Source: Paenibacillus sp. YPG26 (lineage in GTDB: Bacteria; Bacillota; Bacilli; Paenibacillales; Paenibacillaceae). From it: a stretch of 64,000 nt of DNA. Within the stretch, counting starts at the first letter, position 1, and each line of letters opens with the position of its first letter. This document shows positions 55,375-64,000 of this stretch, piece after piece. The notes under the pieces were generated by a model. That model saw nothing but the letters and a program-made list of their open reading frames with translations. It made no database searches and was not told the DNA's origin. The stretch spans positions 3,177,501 through 3,241,500 of the forward strand of contig NZ_CP084530.1 in the NCBI RefSeq assembly GCF_023704175.1, in the 5' to 3' direction. A program made the position numbers and the translations under genes.

Positions 55375-56316
55375 CTAGACTCCTCCCTTCAGCTGCGAAC
55401 GTCTGACCCTTGGATCGATAAAGGAATAGGAGATATCCACGATCAGATTAACTGCCACATAAATAATTGCGGTAAAAAAGATAACCCCCTGGACCACGGG
55501 AATATCCTTGGACATAATGGCGTCAGCCAGGATCCTTCCAATTCCCTGCCGGGCGAATACTGTCTCCGTCACCACGGTTCCACTGAGCAATTCCCCGATT
55601 GTAAGGCCCATCATTGTCAGGGCTGGAATCAGCGAGTTACGCAGGGCATGGCGGTACATAACCGCCCTCTCTGAGAGCCCCTTGGCCCGGAGCGTTATGA
55701 TATACGGCTCTCCCAATACCTCCAGCATCGTATTACGCACCATCCGGACGATGAAGCCGGCACCGACCAGACCCAAGGTCAGTCCCGGCAGAACAAGGGT
55801 CTTCCATCCGTCAGATCCCATTGCCGGGAACCATCCCAGCTGAACAGAGAACAATAACAGAAGAAGAATTCCCGTCCAGAATGCCGGCATCGAAATTCCG
55901 AACAAGCCGATGAAGCGGGCGACGAAATCAATTACACCATTACGGTGGATGGCTGAGAGCACACCAAGCACAATGCCGACAATTAGCGACACTGACGCGC
56001 TGACTAGAGTAAGCGCGAGTGTCGCTGGAACATGCTCGATTATTTTGGGAAGGACCGGGTCACTATTCACTCTGGATACTCCAAAATCCCCTTGCAGCAG
56101 ATGGGTGAAGTACCGGTAGAACTGGACATGGAAGGGCTGATCAAGCCCCAAATGACTCTTAATGCGGGCTATCGCCTCCGGAGAGGAGGCATTGCCGTCA
56201 AGCATGATCAGCACCGGGTCGCCGGGCAGCAGGTACATGATAATGAAGACCAGCATCGACGAACCAAGAACCACGAGTAAGGAGGATAGCAGGCGGGTTG
56301 AGATCACTCCAGTCAC
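55375..56316 (-). CDS. ABC importer permease, DppB/GsiC-like
   Basis: Inner-membrane permease, 313 residues with six helices. LPGDPVLIMLDGNASSPEAI and HLGLDQPFHVQFYRYFTHLL are typical of the first periplasmic loop. The EAA loop is around YIITLRAKGLSERAVMYRHA, with LRNSLIPALTMMGL. It lies 19 bases after the binding-protein stop and abuts the DppC-type gene. Confidence 0.92.
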   Translation of the reverse strand: MTGVISTRLLSSLLVVLGSSMLVFIIMYLLPGDPVLIMLDGNASSPEAIARIKSHLGLDQPFHVQFYRYFTHLLQGDFGVSRVNSDPVLPKIIEHVPATLALTLVSASVSLIVGIVLGVLSAIHRNGVIDFVARFIGLFGISMPAFWTGILLLLLFSVQLGWFPAMGSDGWKTLVLPGLTLGLVGAGFIVRMVRNTMLEVLGEPYIITLRAKGLSERAVMYRHALRNSLIPALTMMGLTIGELLSGTVVTETVFARQGIGRILADAIMSKDIPVVQGVIFFTAIIYVAVNLIVDISYSFIDPRVRRSQLKGGV

Positions 56317-56335
56317 TTGGTTTCCTCCCCTTTGT

Positions 56336-57982
56336 CTATTTGTGAATACTTACGTCATAGAATTGCGGATACCCCAGAAGATCGAATTTCAGACCTTCCA
56401 CCTTATTCGAGTGAGCTACGGTGTAGGGGAATAAATAGATCGGAAGCACAATCGCATTCTTGATAAGATACTGCTGAATTTGTGCGTAGATCTCTTTTCG
56501 CAGCTGCGGGTCACTCTCTTGATAGCCTTGATCCAGCAGCTTATCGATCTCAGGATCGTTCACATTGGAATAATTCGTACCGCCCTTGGCATACACACGA
56601 TCTGAACGGAACAGGTTACGCAGAATATCAGGGTCCGCCTTAACCTGGGAATTGCCGAATATTTCGTATTCCCCTTTGGTTACCAGCGTCGTGGTATCCT
56701 TGGTAATCGTCAGCTTGACGTCTACGCCTGCCTGCTTAAGCTGCTGCTGAACAATTGCGGCGATATCATTGCGCTTCTCCCGGTTGGGCGAAGGCTCGAC
56801 GTACCGGAGCGTCAGCTTCTTGCCCTGCTTCTCGCGAATGCCATCCGCTCCCTTGATCCAGCCAAGCTCATCTAGCAGCTGATTGGCCTTCTGGGCATCG
56901 GCCTTCACGCTATTCTCAAGAGAAGCATCATAACCGAGAATGCCGGGGGTCAGGGATGACCACGCCCGTTGATAAGTGCCCAGGTACAGGGTCTTCACAA
57001 TCGAATCCACATCCACGGCATATCGGATGGCCTCGCGCACTTTCGGATCGTTGAAGGGCTCATTTTTGGTATTAAAATAAAGGCTGAAGGCTGTACCGTT
57101 GGTGACCGACTGCTCCAGCTTAATATTCGGATCGTTCTTCAAAGCGAGAATATTCTGCGGGGGCACTGTCTCTGCGGCGAGCACCTGTCCGCTCTGCACA
57201 CTGCCAATCCGGGTCGCCTCTTCAGGCACAATTTTGAAGGTCAATTTGTTCAGGCGGGATGCCCCTTTGTTATCCGCGGTCGGTGGTCCCCATGCATAGT
57301 CCGCATTCTTCTCGAGTACGACTTCATCATTCTCAGACCACTTCACGAATTTGAATGGACCTGTTCCTACAGGGTGCTTGCTGTATTGTTCGCCATATTG
57401 CTGGAGCGCCTTAGGTGAGGAGATCCCCAGAAATCCCGAGCTCAGCCCGCTAAGCAATGGCTCAAATGGCTCCTTAAGGTTAAGCTTGATCGTATAATCA
57501 TCAATAACTTCCGAGGACGCGTAAGGGCCTAACAGGCTGTATGCCTGCCCGCCGGGATCCGCCTGAATATGGTCAAAATTAGCCTTCACCGCAGCAGCGT
57601 TAAATGGGGTGCCATCATGAAATTTAACGTTCTGACGGAGCTTGAACGTATAACTTTGTCCACCGTCCGACTTCGTCCAGCTCTCGGCCAGCCAAGGCTT
57701 GAAAGTACCATCCGGCAGTGCAGATACCAGGCTGTCAAAAATATTGCGAAATACCCGGTGTGAGACGGCATATCCGCTGGTGCCTGGATCCAGGGAATCC
57801 GGTGAGGTTGCCAGCGCATAGGTCAGCTCGCCGCCTTCCACGGTGCTGCTCCCTTCCGCAGCTGCTTTGGCCGTTCCAGTCTCACTTGCTCCCTTGCTCG
57901 AAGTGCATCCGGTAAGCACAAGCACGAACGTGGCGGATACCAAGGCAAATTTCATCCATTTTGAAGCTCTTCTCTTGTTCAA
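56336..57982 (-). CDS. Solute-binding lipoprotein, family 5 (SBP_bac_5)
   Basis: Extracellular binding lipoprotein of about 548 residues. The start is a TTG at 57982, eight bases after GGGAG; an upstream frame lacks a ribosome site. The signal peptide ends in the lipobox VLTGC. The family opening is GGELTYALATSPDSLDPGTS. VKFHDGTPFNAAAVKANFDH and YSKHPVGTGPFKFVKW follow. Family 5 proteins bind peptides, but also glutathione, nickel chelates, opines and other small molecules. Neighbouring metY and flavin monooxygenases suggest a sulfur-containing ligand. Confidence 0.9.
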   Translation of the reverse strand: MNKRRASKWMKFALVSATFVLVLTGCTSSKGASETGTAKAAAEGSSTVEGGELTYALATSPDSLDPGTSGYAVSHRVFRNIFDSLVSALPDGTFKPWLAESWTKSDGGQSYTFKLRQNVKFHDGTPFNAAAVKANFDHIQADPGGQAYSLLGPYASSEVIDDYTIKLNLKEPFEPLLSGLSSGFLGISSPKALQQYGEQYSKHPVGTGPFKFVKWSENDEVVLEKNADYAWGPPTADNKGASRLNKLTFKIVPEEATRIGSVQSGQVLAAETVPPQNILALKNDPNIKLEQSVTNGTAFSLYFNTKNEPFNDPKVREAIRYAVDVDSIVKTLYLGTYQRAWSSLTPGILGYDASLENSVKADAQKANQLLDELGWIKGADGIREKQGKKLTLRYVEPSPNREKRNDIAAIVQQQLKQAGVDVKLTITKDTTTLVTKGEYEIFGNSQVKADPDILRNLFRSDRVYAKGGTNYSNVNDPEIDKLLDQGYQESDPQLRKEIYAQIQQYLIKNAIVLPIYLFPYTVAHSNKVEGLKFDLLGYPQFYDVSIHK

Positions 57983-58042
57983 TATGATCTCTCCCTCTTG
58001 ACAATTTGAATGCATATGGCTGCTTGCTCTGTCCCTGATTGG

Positions 58043-58537
58043 TTAGGCCTGGGGCACTCCATCCTGAGTGGATATGGCTGCAAATGCCTCTTTGATCCGG
58101 TTAATCTGACCTACATGGTGATGAACATGTCTGATGAACCCGGATACAATCGCTTCGGCGGTTACCGGCTCCCCTTTGAAATTCAATGCCGTCTTATTCC
58201 AGTCACTCTCCGTCAAGCGTCCAAACAGCAAGCTGTTATACTGAAGCAAAGCCTGATAGACCTTCAGAATCTCTTCAATGCCGCTCTCGTTCGCCTTCTG
58301 GCCGTATACCCAGGCATCCTGATTGAAGGCAGGCAGCTGAGCCGTCGTATCGGCAAGCAGATCACGAATCCGGAAAGACACAACAAAGTTATGATCAGCC
58401 AAGTGGGTCAGGACCTCCGTAATGCTCCATGATTCGGGTGATGCCTTCCATCTCAGTTCTTCAGGGCCAAGATTCTCAGTGGCTTGTTCTAACACTTGGT
58501 AAGTATCCAGATAGTCTGGGATATGAACGGTACTCAT
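58043..58537 (-). CDS. DinB-family putative metal-dependent protein
   Basis: 164-residue DinB_2 four-helix protein. Likely metal ligands are His residues in VLTHLADHNFVV and in FIRHVHHHVGQINRI. ESWSITEVLTHLADH is the typical opening. Some DinB proteins of Bacillota are bacillithiol S-transferases, which would suit a thiol-related operon, but this is inference. It lies between the monooxygenase and binding-protein genes on the same strand, about 60 bases before the latter. Confidence 0.82.
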   Translation of the reverse strand: MSTVHIPDYLDTYQVLEQATENLGPEELRWKASPESWSITEVLTHLADHNFVVSFRIRDLLADTTAQLPAFNQDAWVYGQKANESGIEEILKVYQALLQYNSLLFGRLTESDWNKTALNFKGEPVTAEAIVSGFIRHVHHHVGQINRIKEAFAAISTQDGVPQA

Positions 58538-58694
58538 CGTAGATTCCTCCTGAAATTAATTTTATTTAACCTATTGAATTAGTCGGATTATAAATTGAAG
58601 ATTGCAGTATAAATTGAACTTAGAGCTGCCCTGGACAGTGTGTGAAACGATTCTGGAGAAGAGTCATTCCTGTATAACATAAGTCTGAACCTAT

Positions 58695-59759
58695 TTAGAT
58701 CAGACTTGGCTCCAGCGCTGATGGAGTCTCCCAGACCGTGCTCGGGATCTCCCGCTTCAGGACAGGAATAACCTCAGCCGCAAAACGCTCGACCTGCTCC
58801 AGCTGCTCAGCCTCGGTTAAGCCATCTACACTGATGCTGAGCGCTTGATGCCCGTAGGCCTCATGATATTTCAGAATCTTCTCGATGACGCGATCTGCGC
58901 TTCCAACCAGAGCAGGGCCGTTCTCAATATTATCCTCAAGGTCCTTGAAAGGGGACTGGTTATGCTTGGCGGAATCCGTGGATTGGAAGGAAGCATAGTA
59001 AGGACGGTATCGCCGAATCGCCTCTTCACTTGTATTCGCAAGGTACAAGCTGCCTCCGCCCGCGCCGACCACAGCCGTGTTGGGATCGTGCCCATAGTAG
59101 GCCAGGCGCTCACGGTAATGGTCGATCAAATTTTTATATTTAGCCATAGGATGAAAGGTATTCGAAGAAAAGATGGGCTCACCGTATTTCGCTGCGAGTT
59201 CCGTAGACCTCGTGCTTGATGCGCTGCCATGCCATATCGGAATCGTATTCTGATGCGGTCTTGGCTGTGTTGTAACTCGATCAAGCGGTGTGCGATAACG
59301 CCCTTCCCAGGTGACATTCTCTTCTCGCCATAGACGTCTCAGCAGTTCATACCGCTCGGCAAGAGAGTCCCACTGCTCCTCCTCGGTAATCCCGAAGAGC
59401 GGATAATGACGCGGGTCATTACCTTTGCCAATAATCATCTCGAGTCTTCCACCGGACAGGTGATCGAGTGTAGCGTAGTCTTCGGCCACCCGGACTGGGT
59501 CCAGCACACTCAGAACAGTCACGGTGCTGAGCAGGCGGATCCGTGAGGTTCTCGCTGCTATAGCAGTCAGTACTAACGGCGGAGAAGAGGATAGAAACGG
59601 GGCACCGTGGCGCTCTCCGACTCCGTATGCATCAAAGCCAAGCTTCTCAGCCAGAACCGCCTGGTTCAGCACGTTCCGGAATTTCTGCTGGGCCGTCAAT
59701 GTCTCCCCTGTTACGGAATTGGGAATGTTCATCATCAGGCTGAACAGGGCAAATTTCAT
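58695..59759 (-). CDS. Luciferase-like (LLM) flavin-dependent monooxygenase
   Basis: 354 residues, bacterial-luciferase fold, using reduced FMN and oxygen. Marks are LGFDAYGVGERHGAPFLSSS near residue 40, SRIRLLSTVTVLSVLDPVRV, and LDHLSGGRLEMIIGKGNDP. The ending PVLKREI is normal for the group. ATG 59759 is ten bases from GGGG. The second monooxygenase of the cluster belongs to a different branch, so the two probably act on different intermediates. The substrate is unknown. Confidence 0.88.
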   Translation of the reverse strand: MKFALFSLMMNIPNSVTGETLTAQQKFRNVLNQAVLAEKLGFDAYGVGERHGAPFLSSSPPLVLTAIAARTSRIRLLSTVTVLSVLDPVRVAEDYATLDHLSGGRLEMIIGKGNDPRHYPLFGITEEEQWDSLAERYELLRRLWREENVTWEGRYRTPLDRVTTQPRPHQNTIPIWHGSASSTRSTELAAKYGEPIFSSNTFHPMAKYKNLIDHYRERLAYYGHDPNTAVVGAGGGSLYLANTSEEAIRRYRPYYASFQSTDSAKHNQSPFKDLEDNIENGPALVGSADRVIEKILKYHEAYGHQALSISVDGLTEAEQLEQVERFAAEVIPVLKREIPSTVWETPSALEPSLI

Positions 59760-59781
59760 TTGGTCCAATCCCCTTTAGATA

Positions 59782-59949
59782 TTAATGTTCATTTCTTATA
59801 GGAACTCCAAATTCCGCCTTAAGCGCCAGCTTTCTAAAATAATCAAAGTTTTGGTTGGTGTCCCTCCATACCTCCGGCTGTGCACCTTTAAATCCGATCA
59901 TGCCAGTCTCATCATCTAGATACGGACGTTCCGGCTTCCTTTTTCGTAT
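59782..59949 (-). CDS. Possible 55-codon gene with ATA at the start position
   Basis: A frame ending 22 bases before the monooxygenase start reads like real protein: KPERPYLDDETGMIGFKGAQ, then PEVWRDTNQNFDYFRKLALK. GGGAG lies eight bases before an ATA codon at 59949, exactly where a start should be, and no ATG, GTG or TTG precedes it in frame. An in-frame ATG exists only at codon 17, without a ribosome site. It may be a gene with a rare or mutated start, or a remnant. I do not recognise the family. Confidence 0.4.
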   Translation of the reverse strand: MRKRKPERPYLDDETGMIGFKGAQPEVWRDTNQNFDYFRKLALKAEFGVPIRNEH

Positions 59950-60051
59950 GGCTGCAGCTCCCTTTCTTCACCGATTATTTTTTCAATGCTGCATGGCGGA
60001 TAAGCTCCTATTTCAGTCTATTGATGCAAGCTAGAATAGGCGCTGTGTCCA

Positions 60052-61380
60052 TCAAATGTTGACTTTTTGCTTGGCATACCGGTTCTCAGGAATAGGAACC
60101 TCCAGATTTCCTCTCAGCGTGTCGGCCTCATAATCCAGTCTGTATAATCCGCGTTCCTGAAGGATAGGAACCACCAGCTCCACAAAATCGCTCAGTCCGC
60201 TTGGCAGATCCGAATGAATAATGAATCCGTCAGCAGCGCCCTCCTCATGCCAGGTCTGAATTTTATCGGCAATCTGCTCAGGCGTTCCGATGAATCCGGT
60301 TCTCGGGGTTGCCGACTGCAGAGCAACCTGACGAAGCGTTAGATTCTGCTCCTTCGCTTTCTTCTTGATCTTGTCTGTTCCGCTGCGGAAGCTGTTGGAA
60401 CCGAAATCTCCAAGCTCGGGGAACGGTTCATCCAGCGGGTATTGCGAGAAGTCATGATGCTCGAAGAACCGTCCCAGATAGTTCAGGGCATTCTCTATAG
60501 TCACAAGTCCGGCAATCTCTTGGTATTTGCGCTCCGCTTCTTCTTCCGTTCTGCCTACAATCGGCCCGATTCCCGGTAGAATCACGATATCCTCCGGCGA
60601 TCTTCCGAACCGGACAGTACGTTCCTTCACATCTTTGTAGAATGCTATGGCTTCCTCCAGAGAGTCATGCCCGGTGAATACCGCGTCGGCTTCTTTGGCG
60701 GCAAGATTCTTCCCGTCCTCCGAAGATCCCGCCTGGAAGATTACCGGCTGTCCCTGCTTGGAGCGGGCAATATTCAGCGGTCCTTTCACCGAGAAGAACT
60801 CTCCTTTATGGTTCAGTGTGTGCAGCTTCTCAGGATCGAAGAAGACGCCCGACTCCTTATCCCGAACGAACGCGTCATCTTCCCAGGAATCCCATAACCC
60901 TCTCGATACCTGCAGGTATTCTTCTGCGATCTTGTAGCGCTGTGGATGGGAGGGATGCTCTGACCTGCCGAAATTCAAAGCCGAGCCCTCAAGTGGAGAG
61001 GTAACCACGTTCCAGCCTGCGCGGCCGCCGCTGATTTGATCTAATGAAGCAAACTGCCTGGATACATTGAAAGGCTCACTATAAGAGGTCGACAGGGTTC
61101 CAACCAGACCAATTCGCGAGGTAACCGCAGCTAGTGCAGACAGGATCGTAACAGGTTCAAACCGGTTCAGGAAATGAGGAATGGACTTCTCGTTAATATA
61201 TAGACCATCCGCAATGAAGACCAGGTCGAACTTGCCCTCTTCCGCCTTTATGGCCTGGCGCTTATAGAATTCAAAATTCACACTGGCGTCTGTAATCGCC
61301 TCCGGATGCCGCCACGAGGATACTGAACCTCCCACCCCATGAATCAGCGCGCCGAATTTCAACTTTTTAGAACTAGCCAT
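60052..61380 (-). CDS. NtaA/SnaA/DszA-family flavin monooxygenase
   Basis: 442 residues of the large LLM branch that includes nitrilotriacetate, pristinamycin and dibenzothiophene-sulfone monooxygenases. Typical stretches are [25 protein letters not shown]-type [20 protein letters not shown] and [23 protein letters not shown] 61380 is six bases from GGAGGAG. Bacillus relatives (YtmO/YxeK-type clusters) act in use of modified thiols as sulfur source. With metY and an ABC importer downstream, sulfur scavenging is the likely role. Confidence 0.88.
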   Translation of the reverse strand: MASSKKLKFGALIHGVGGSVSSWRHPEAITDASVNFEFYKRQAIKAEEGKFDLVFIADGLYINEKSIPHFLNRFEPVTILSALAAVTSRIGLVGTLSTSYSEPFNVSRQFASLDQISGGRAGWNVVTSPLEGSALNFGRSEHPSHPQRYKIAEEYLQVSRGLWDSWEDDAFVRDKESGVFFDPEKLHTLNHKGEFFSVKGPLNIARSKQGQPVIFQAGSSEDGKNLAAKEADAVFTGHDSLEEAIAFYKDVKERTVRFGRSPEDIVILPGIGPIVGRTEEEAERKYQEIAGLVTIENALNYLGRFFEHHDFSQYPLDEPFPELGDFGSNSFRSGTDKIKKKAKEQNLTLRQVALQSATPRTGFIGTPEQIADKIQTWHEEGAADGFIIHSDLPSGLSDFVELVVPILQERGLYRLDYEADTLRGNLEVPIPENRYAKQKVNI

Positions 61381-61447
61381 TAGCATCTCCTCCTTCAGCT
61401 GTATAATTTATATAATTCCGATAAGTTAAATCGTATTTATGGCGATA

Positions 61448-61477
61448 AATATACCACCCAATTTTCCCCTCCGTCAA
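61448..61477 (-). promoter_or_regulatory. Candidate sigma-A promoter of the monooxygenase-ABC-metY set
   Basis: TTGACG (61472-61477) and TATATT (61448-61453) are 18 bases apart. About 15 bases further downstream an imperfect dyad CGATTTAACTTATCG might be a regulator site; that part is weak. Confidence 0.5.
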
Positions 61478-61534
61478 TCAGGCGGCTAATCGACTCTTTC
61501 TATTCATTTATAGATAACTTTGATATGCATTTAT

Positions 61535-62416
61535 TTAATGAAGCAGCGCTTCTCGTCCAGCCGTCAGAAAAGCTTGAGCAAGCGAGGTACTCTCTCCTAT
61601 ACGAGAGATAATATGGGTATGCAGCACATTGCCTGAAATCTCAGGAACCGGCACGGGTACCAACCTGCCCTCCTGAACCTCCTTACTCGTGCACAGCTCT
61701 GGCAGGAAGCAGATTCCGGCGCAGTTCATCACCAGCTTCTTGGCAGTCTCCAGGTTATCAACCTGGTAATTAATCTTTGGCGGCTCCGTCAAGCTTTCGA
61801 ACGAACGCTGGATTCGGATCCAGTCCAGTGAACCGCATTCAAAAAAGATGAACGGCTCATTACTAAGAAGCTCAGCGGACACACTCTCAAGCTCTGTAAA
61901 AGGATGCCCTTCATAGACAAAGAGCTTAATCGGGTCCTCTAACAGCTTCAGGGAATGGATTTGAGGATGGATCACATTTCTTACGAGCCCCAGATCACTC
62001 TCGTTGCCAAGGACACGGCGGAGAATATGGTCACTGGCTGCTGTGCTGAGCCTGATATTAACCCCCGGGAACTCTTCCTTGATCCGGGGAAGAATCTGTG
62101 GAATGACATAATTAGATACCGAAATTGTACAATCTATCCTCAGTTCACCCGTCACCTCTGCCGCCCGGTGCAGATGCTGCTTGGAGCTTTGGTAGATACG
62201 GAGAATCTGCTGCGCATCCGGCAGAAACCTCTGACCCTTGTCGGTAAGATGGATCTTCTTGCCCATCCGGTCGAACAGCTGGCAGTCCAAATCACGTTCA
62301 AGTGATTGAATCCGGGCTGTTACCGAAGGCTGTGACAAGAATAGAGCATCTGCTGCTTTATTAAAACTTCCATAATGAACGACGTACACAAATGCCTCAA
62401 GATTATCCAGATTCAT
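61535..62416 (-). CDS. LysR-family transcriptional regulator
   Basis: 293 residues. The N-terminal helix-turn-helix is SFNKAADALFLSQPSVTARI, with the dimer helix to about residue 90. The effector domain follows (LRIDCTISVSNYVIPQILPR). It is the nearest regulator upstream of the monooxygenase-ABC-metY set and lies on the same strand, with about 155 bases between them containing a promoter. Control of that set is the natural inference; O-acetylserine or a similar effector is only a guess. Confidence 0.88.
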   Translation of the reverse strand: MNLDNLEAFVYVVHYGSFNKAADALFLSQPSVTARIQSLERDLDCQLFDRMGKKIHLTDKGQRFLPDAQQILRIYQSSKQHLHRAAEVTGELRIDCTISVSNYVIPQILPRIKEEFPGVNIRLSTAASDHILRRVLGNESDLGLVRNVIHPQIHSLKLLEDPIKLFVYEGHPFTELESVSAELLSNEPFIFFECGSLDWIRIQRSFESLTEPPKINYQVDNLETAKKLVMNCAGICFLPELCTSKEVQEGRLVPVPVPEISGNVLHTHIISRIGESTSLAQAFLTAGREALLH

Positions 62417-62782
62417 ACTTCAGACCCTCCCTTTTCTATAATACACATTTAACATATTAGTTAACTCGGATTTAAATGTGTAAGTTGTGGTTTAGGGACG
62501 AGTATACGGCACTCTGCTGCCAGCGTCAATTACAAATCTCCAATTTTTCCTATTCCTGTATACGAGGTTCAGCATTATGGTATTTCGCACCTATCCTATG
62601 ATGTTGCGGACACTGTGACCTTACGCATATTTGTCCCTTAGTTAATTTTTGGTAGTATGGTGTTGAAGACGTAGCCATGCGAAGATGCAGGAGCGTTCTT
62701 ACCCTTTGCGTTGAACTATTGGGAAGAAAGGCTTAATCCTTAATTTGATACGGAGTTTGAGAAAAACCTGCGGAGGTGGATT
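62417..62782. other. Intergenic region before the small lipoprotein gene
   Basis: About 365 bases between the divergent lysR and lipoprotein genes. It must hold promoters for both, but I see no consensus pair I would defend, and no gene, repeat or structured RNA. Confidence 0.4.
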
Positions 62783-63121
62783 GTGAGATACAAACTTATA
62801 TTTCTGATTGTAAGTTTCGTTTGCTTATTTTACTTATCGTCCTGTTCCAATGCTAATAATTCTATTCAATCATCCGAAATCGCCGAGAGCTTCCCAATCC
62901 CAAGTGAAGCGAAATTAATTAGTTACGACAAGACATCAGAGCAGTACACGCTTACGAATGTAACTGAAGAGGACGGCTTACCTGAAAGTTATCGAACTGA
63001 GATTGAGATACGGAATTGGAAAGAAGTAGACCGGTTGGGCGCAAAATATGTCTTCGAAAAAAATGGACATAAAATCAATTTATTTATTTTCACAGGCAAA
63101 ATTGAGTTACGCAAACTTTAG
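62783..63121 (+). CDS. Small lipoprotein, unknown
   Basis: 112 residues. The start is GTG 62783, six bases after GGAGG. The signal peptide ends in a lipobox (FYLSSC). The mature part is about 90 residues, acidic and beta-rich (EAKLISYDKTSEQYTLTN, NGHKINLFIFTGKIELRK). No family is recognised. Base composition is more AT-rich than the neighbours, which may point to later acquisition. Confidence 0.68.
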   Translation: MRYKLIFLIVSFVCLFYLSSCSNANNSIQSSEIAESFPIPSEAKLISYDKTSEQYTLTNVTEEDGLPESYRTEIEIRNWKEVDRLGAKYVFEKNGHKINLFIFTGKIELRKL

Positions 63122-63138
63122 TAAAGATAAGTTATCAA

Positions 63139-63182
63139 GAAAAAGACGCCCCCTGATTTCCACCAATCAGGAGAACGTCTTC
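63139..63182. terminator. Terminator between convergent genes
   Basis: AAGACG...CCTGATT pairs with AATCAGG...CGTCTT around a 6-base loop, with A and T runs on its sides. Confidence 0.7.
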
Positions 63183-63195
63183 TATATAGTTAAGC

Positions 63196-63474
63196 TTATA
63201 AACGTTTTATGCTGTACACGAGCTTCCCTTCCGAATCGGTCGAGGTGAATTCTTCCTCTGTAAGCTTTGTCAACTGCTCGAATACAGGAACGGCCACGAA
63301 CTGCCAGTCACTGATATAAAAGCGGACATATCCGCCATCCTGGTCAAATTCAATGCGTGCCAAATCATAGGTTTTGGGCGGTGCGACCGGATCAAGTCCA
63401 AGGTGGTCGCTGATCCTCACTTCAATAGGATGACCATGCCATTCTGTCAACTTGTTAACCATACTCGGGTCCAT
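63196..63474 (-). CDS. Small protein of unknown function
   Basis: 92 residues, start ATG 63474 eight bases after AAGGAGG. Beta-rich, with TEWHGHPIEVRISDHLGLD and YVRFYISDWQFVAVPVFEQL; no signal peptide or membrane segment. No family is recognised. It begins three bases after the stop of the next gene upstream, so the two are one operon. Confidence 0.65.
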   Translation of the reverse strand: MDPSMVNKLTEWHGHPIEVRISDHLGLDPVAPPKTYDLARIEFDQDGGYVRFYISDWQFVAVPVFEQLTKLTEEEFTSTDSEGKLVYSIKRL

Positions 63475-63477
63475 GCT

Positions 63478-63795
63478 TTATGCCTCCTTCATCCGGCAGC
63501 TGCCTGCATCCTCTTGAGGAACAACCTGCAGGGAATATCCGCTGAGCCAATCCCAGCAAGGGGAATTCAAGCGGGGGTCTATGAAGCTCAGAAACTGCTC
63601 TTCGCTCTCGCAGACTGTAAGGCCCTTGCCTTCGGCGACAGCCACGAGGAGATGATCCTGTCTCTTCACTTCCACATACCAGGTGATGTGCTCATCCAGA
63701 CCGGCAAGCTCAGCTTCAACGATGTCCTGCAAATCCGGATGCTCTTCCCCGGTGGTTATAAAGATCAGATCCCAGCTCAGTTGGCTGATTCTCAC
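63478..63795 (-). CDS. Small acidic protein of unknown function
   Basis: About 105 residues from GTG 63795, eight bases after GGAGG. An in-frame TTG two codons earlier is too close to it. The N-terminal half is acidic (TTGEEHPDLQDIVEAELAGL), the middle is beta-strand-like (ITWYVEVKRQDHLLVAVAEG), and three Cys residues lie in the second half. No family is recognised. It is cotranscribed with the 92-residue gene. Confidence 0.62.
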   Translation of the reverse strand: MRISQLSWDLIFITTGEEHPDLQDIVEAELAGLDEHITWYVEVKRQDHLLVAVAEGKGLTVCESEEQFLSFIDPRLNSPCWDWLSGYSLQVVPQEDAGSCRMKEA

Positions 63796-63820
63796 AGACA
63801 ACCCCTCCCCTCATCATTCC

Positions 63821-64000
63821 TTAAGCCAGCTTCGCTCTGCTGCTTGTAATATCACTGAACATGCCGGAATAGTGAGTAACTTCACCTGATTCATTCTTCA
63901 CGGCACTGATGGTTAACCATTCAAGATAGATCTCTCCGCTCTTCTTGCGGTTCCAAATCTCCCCTTGCCAATATCCATGCTCACGAATGCTCTCCCACAT
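63821..64000 (-). CDS. C-terminal end of a PAS-domain protein, start outside window
   Basis: The last 59 codons of a larger gene. The fragment YWQGEIWNRKKSGEIYLEWL and then HYSGMFSDITSSR is the end of a PAS domain with its PAC motif. Since the protein stops right after it, the PAS domain is C-terminal here. The rest of the protein and hence its output domain cannot be seen. Confidence 0.8.
   Translation of the reverse strand: MWESIREHGYWQGEIWNRKKSGEIYLEWLTISAVKNESGEVTHYSGMFSDITSSRAKLA

Overview
The window reads as chromosome of an endospore-forming Bacillota, most likely Paenibacillus or a close relative. Signs are strong AGGAGG-type ribosome binding sites, a yyaC sporulation gene, PerR, the gatCAB amidotransferase, a sigB operon, YtxH, YfkK and YflT-type proteins, and moderate GC with local GC-rich patches. 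I see no rRNA, tRNA, CRISPR array, phage or insertion sequence. Most genes lie on the minus strand.

Layout, low to high coordinate. 1-8.5 kb: a GH18 hydrolase cut by the window edge, perR with a PerR-box promoter, a membrane DUF4097 protein, gatC-gatA-gatB followed by a GNAT acetyltransferase, and an IDEAL-like protein. 8.7-20.4 kb: metallo-beta-lactamase-fold hydrolase, DedA plus thioredoxin-like pair, an O-antigen-ligase-like protein with a 63-bp tandem repeat inside its gene, a methyltransferase, an alpha/beta hydrolase, yyaC, yfkK, pirin and asparaginase. 20.6-35.5 kb: a general-stress block. Its core is a minus-strand run of seven genes: REC-PP2C phosphatase, very large hybrid kinase, CheR-type methyltransferase, second hybrid kinase, rsbV, rsbW, sigB. 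Small stress or envelope proteins (YtxH, DUF5665, YflT, DUF948, DUF1328) flank it. 35.7-49.4 kb: housekeeping and transport, with an NlpC/P60 hydrolase, CDF transporter, ABC-F protein, CvfC-like protein, a lysine-riboswitch-controlled lysine permease, a transglutaminase-like protein, glutaredoxin, thioredoxin reductase and a P1B-type metal ATPase behind a Fur-like box. 49.7-62.4 kb: an FAH-family enzyme, then a probable sulfur-scavenging set (metY, a GsiA-like peptide-type ABC importer, DinB protein, two flavin monooxygenases and a LysR regulator). 62.8-64 kb: a small lipoprotein, two unknown small proteins and the end of a PAS-domain protein.

How the parts may work together: the stress block looks like a Bacillus cereus RsbK/RsbM/RsbY-type input feeding the RsbV-RsbW-SigB partner switch, and a good SigB-type promoter sits directly before rsbV. 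The 50.9-62.4 kb set could import a thio-compound, oxidise it and feed sulfide to MetY. Both are inferences from gene order and family knowledge.

The clearest oddities are the in-frame 63-bp repeat in the O-antigen ligase gene, two other tandem-repeat tracts placed between stop codons and the next element, and a short ORF between the monooxygenases that has a good ribosome binding site but ATA where the start codon should be.
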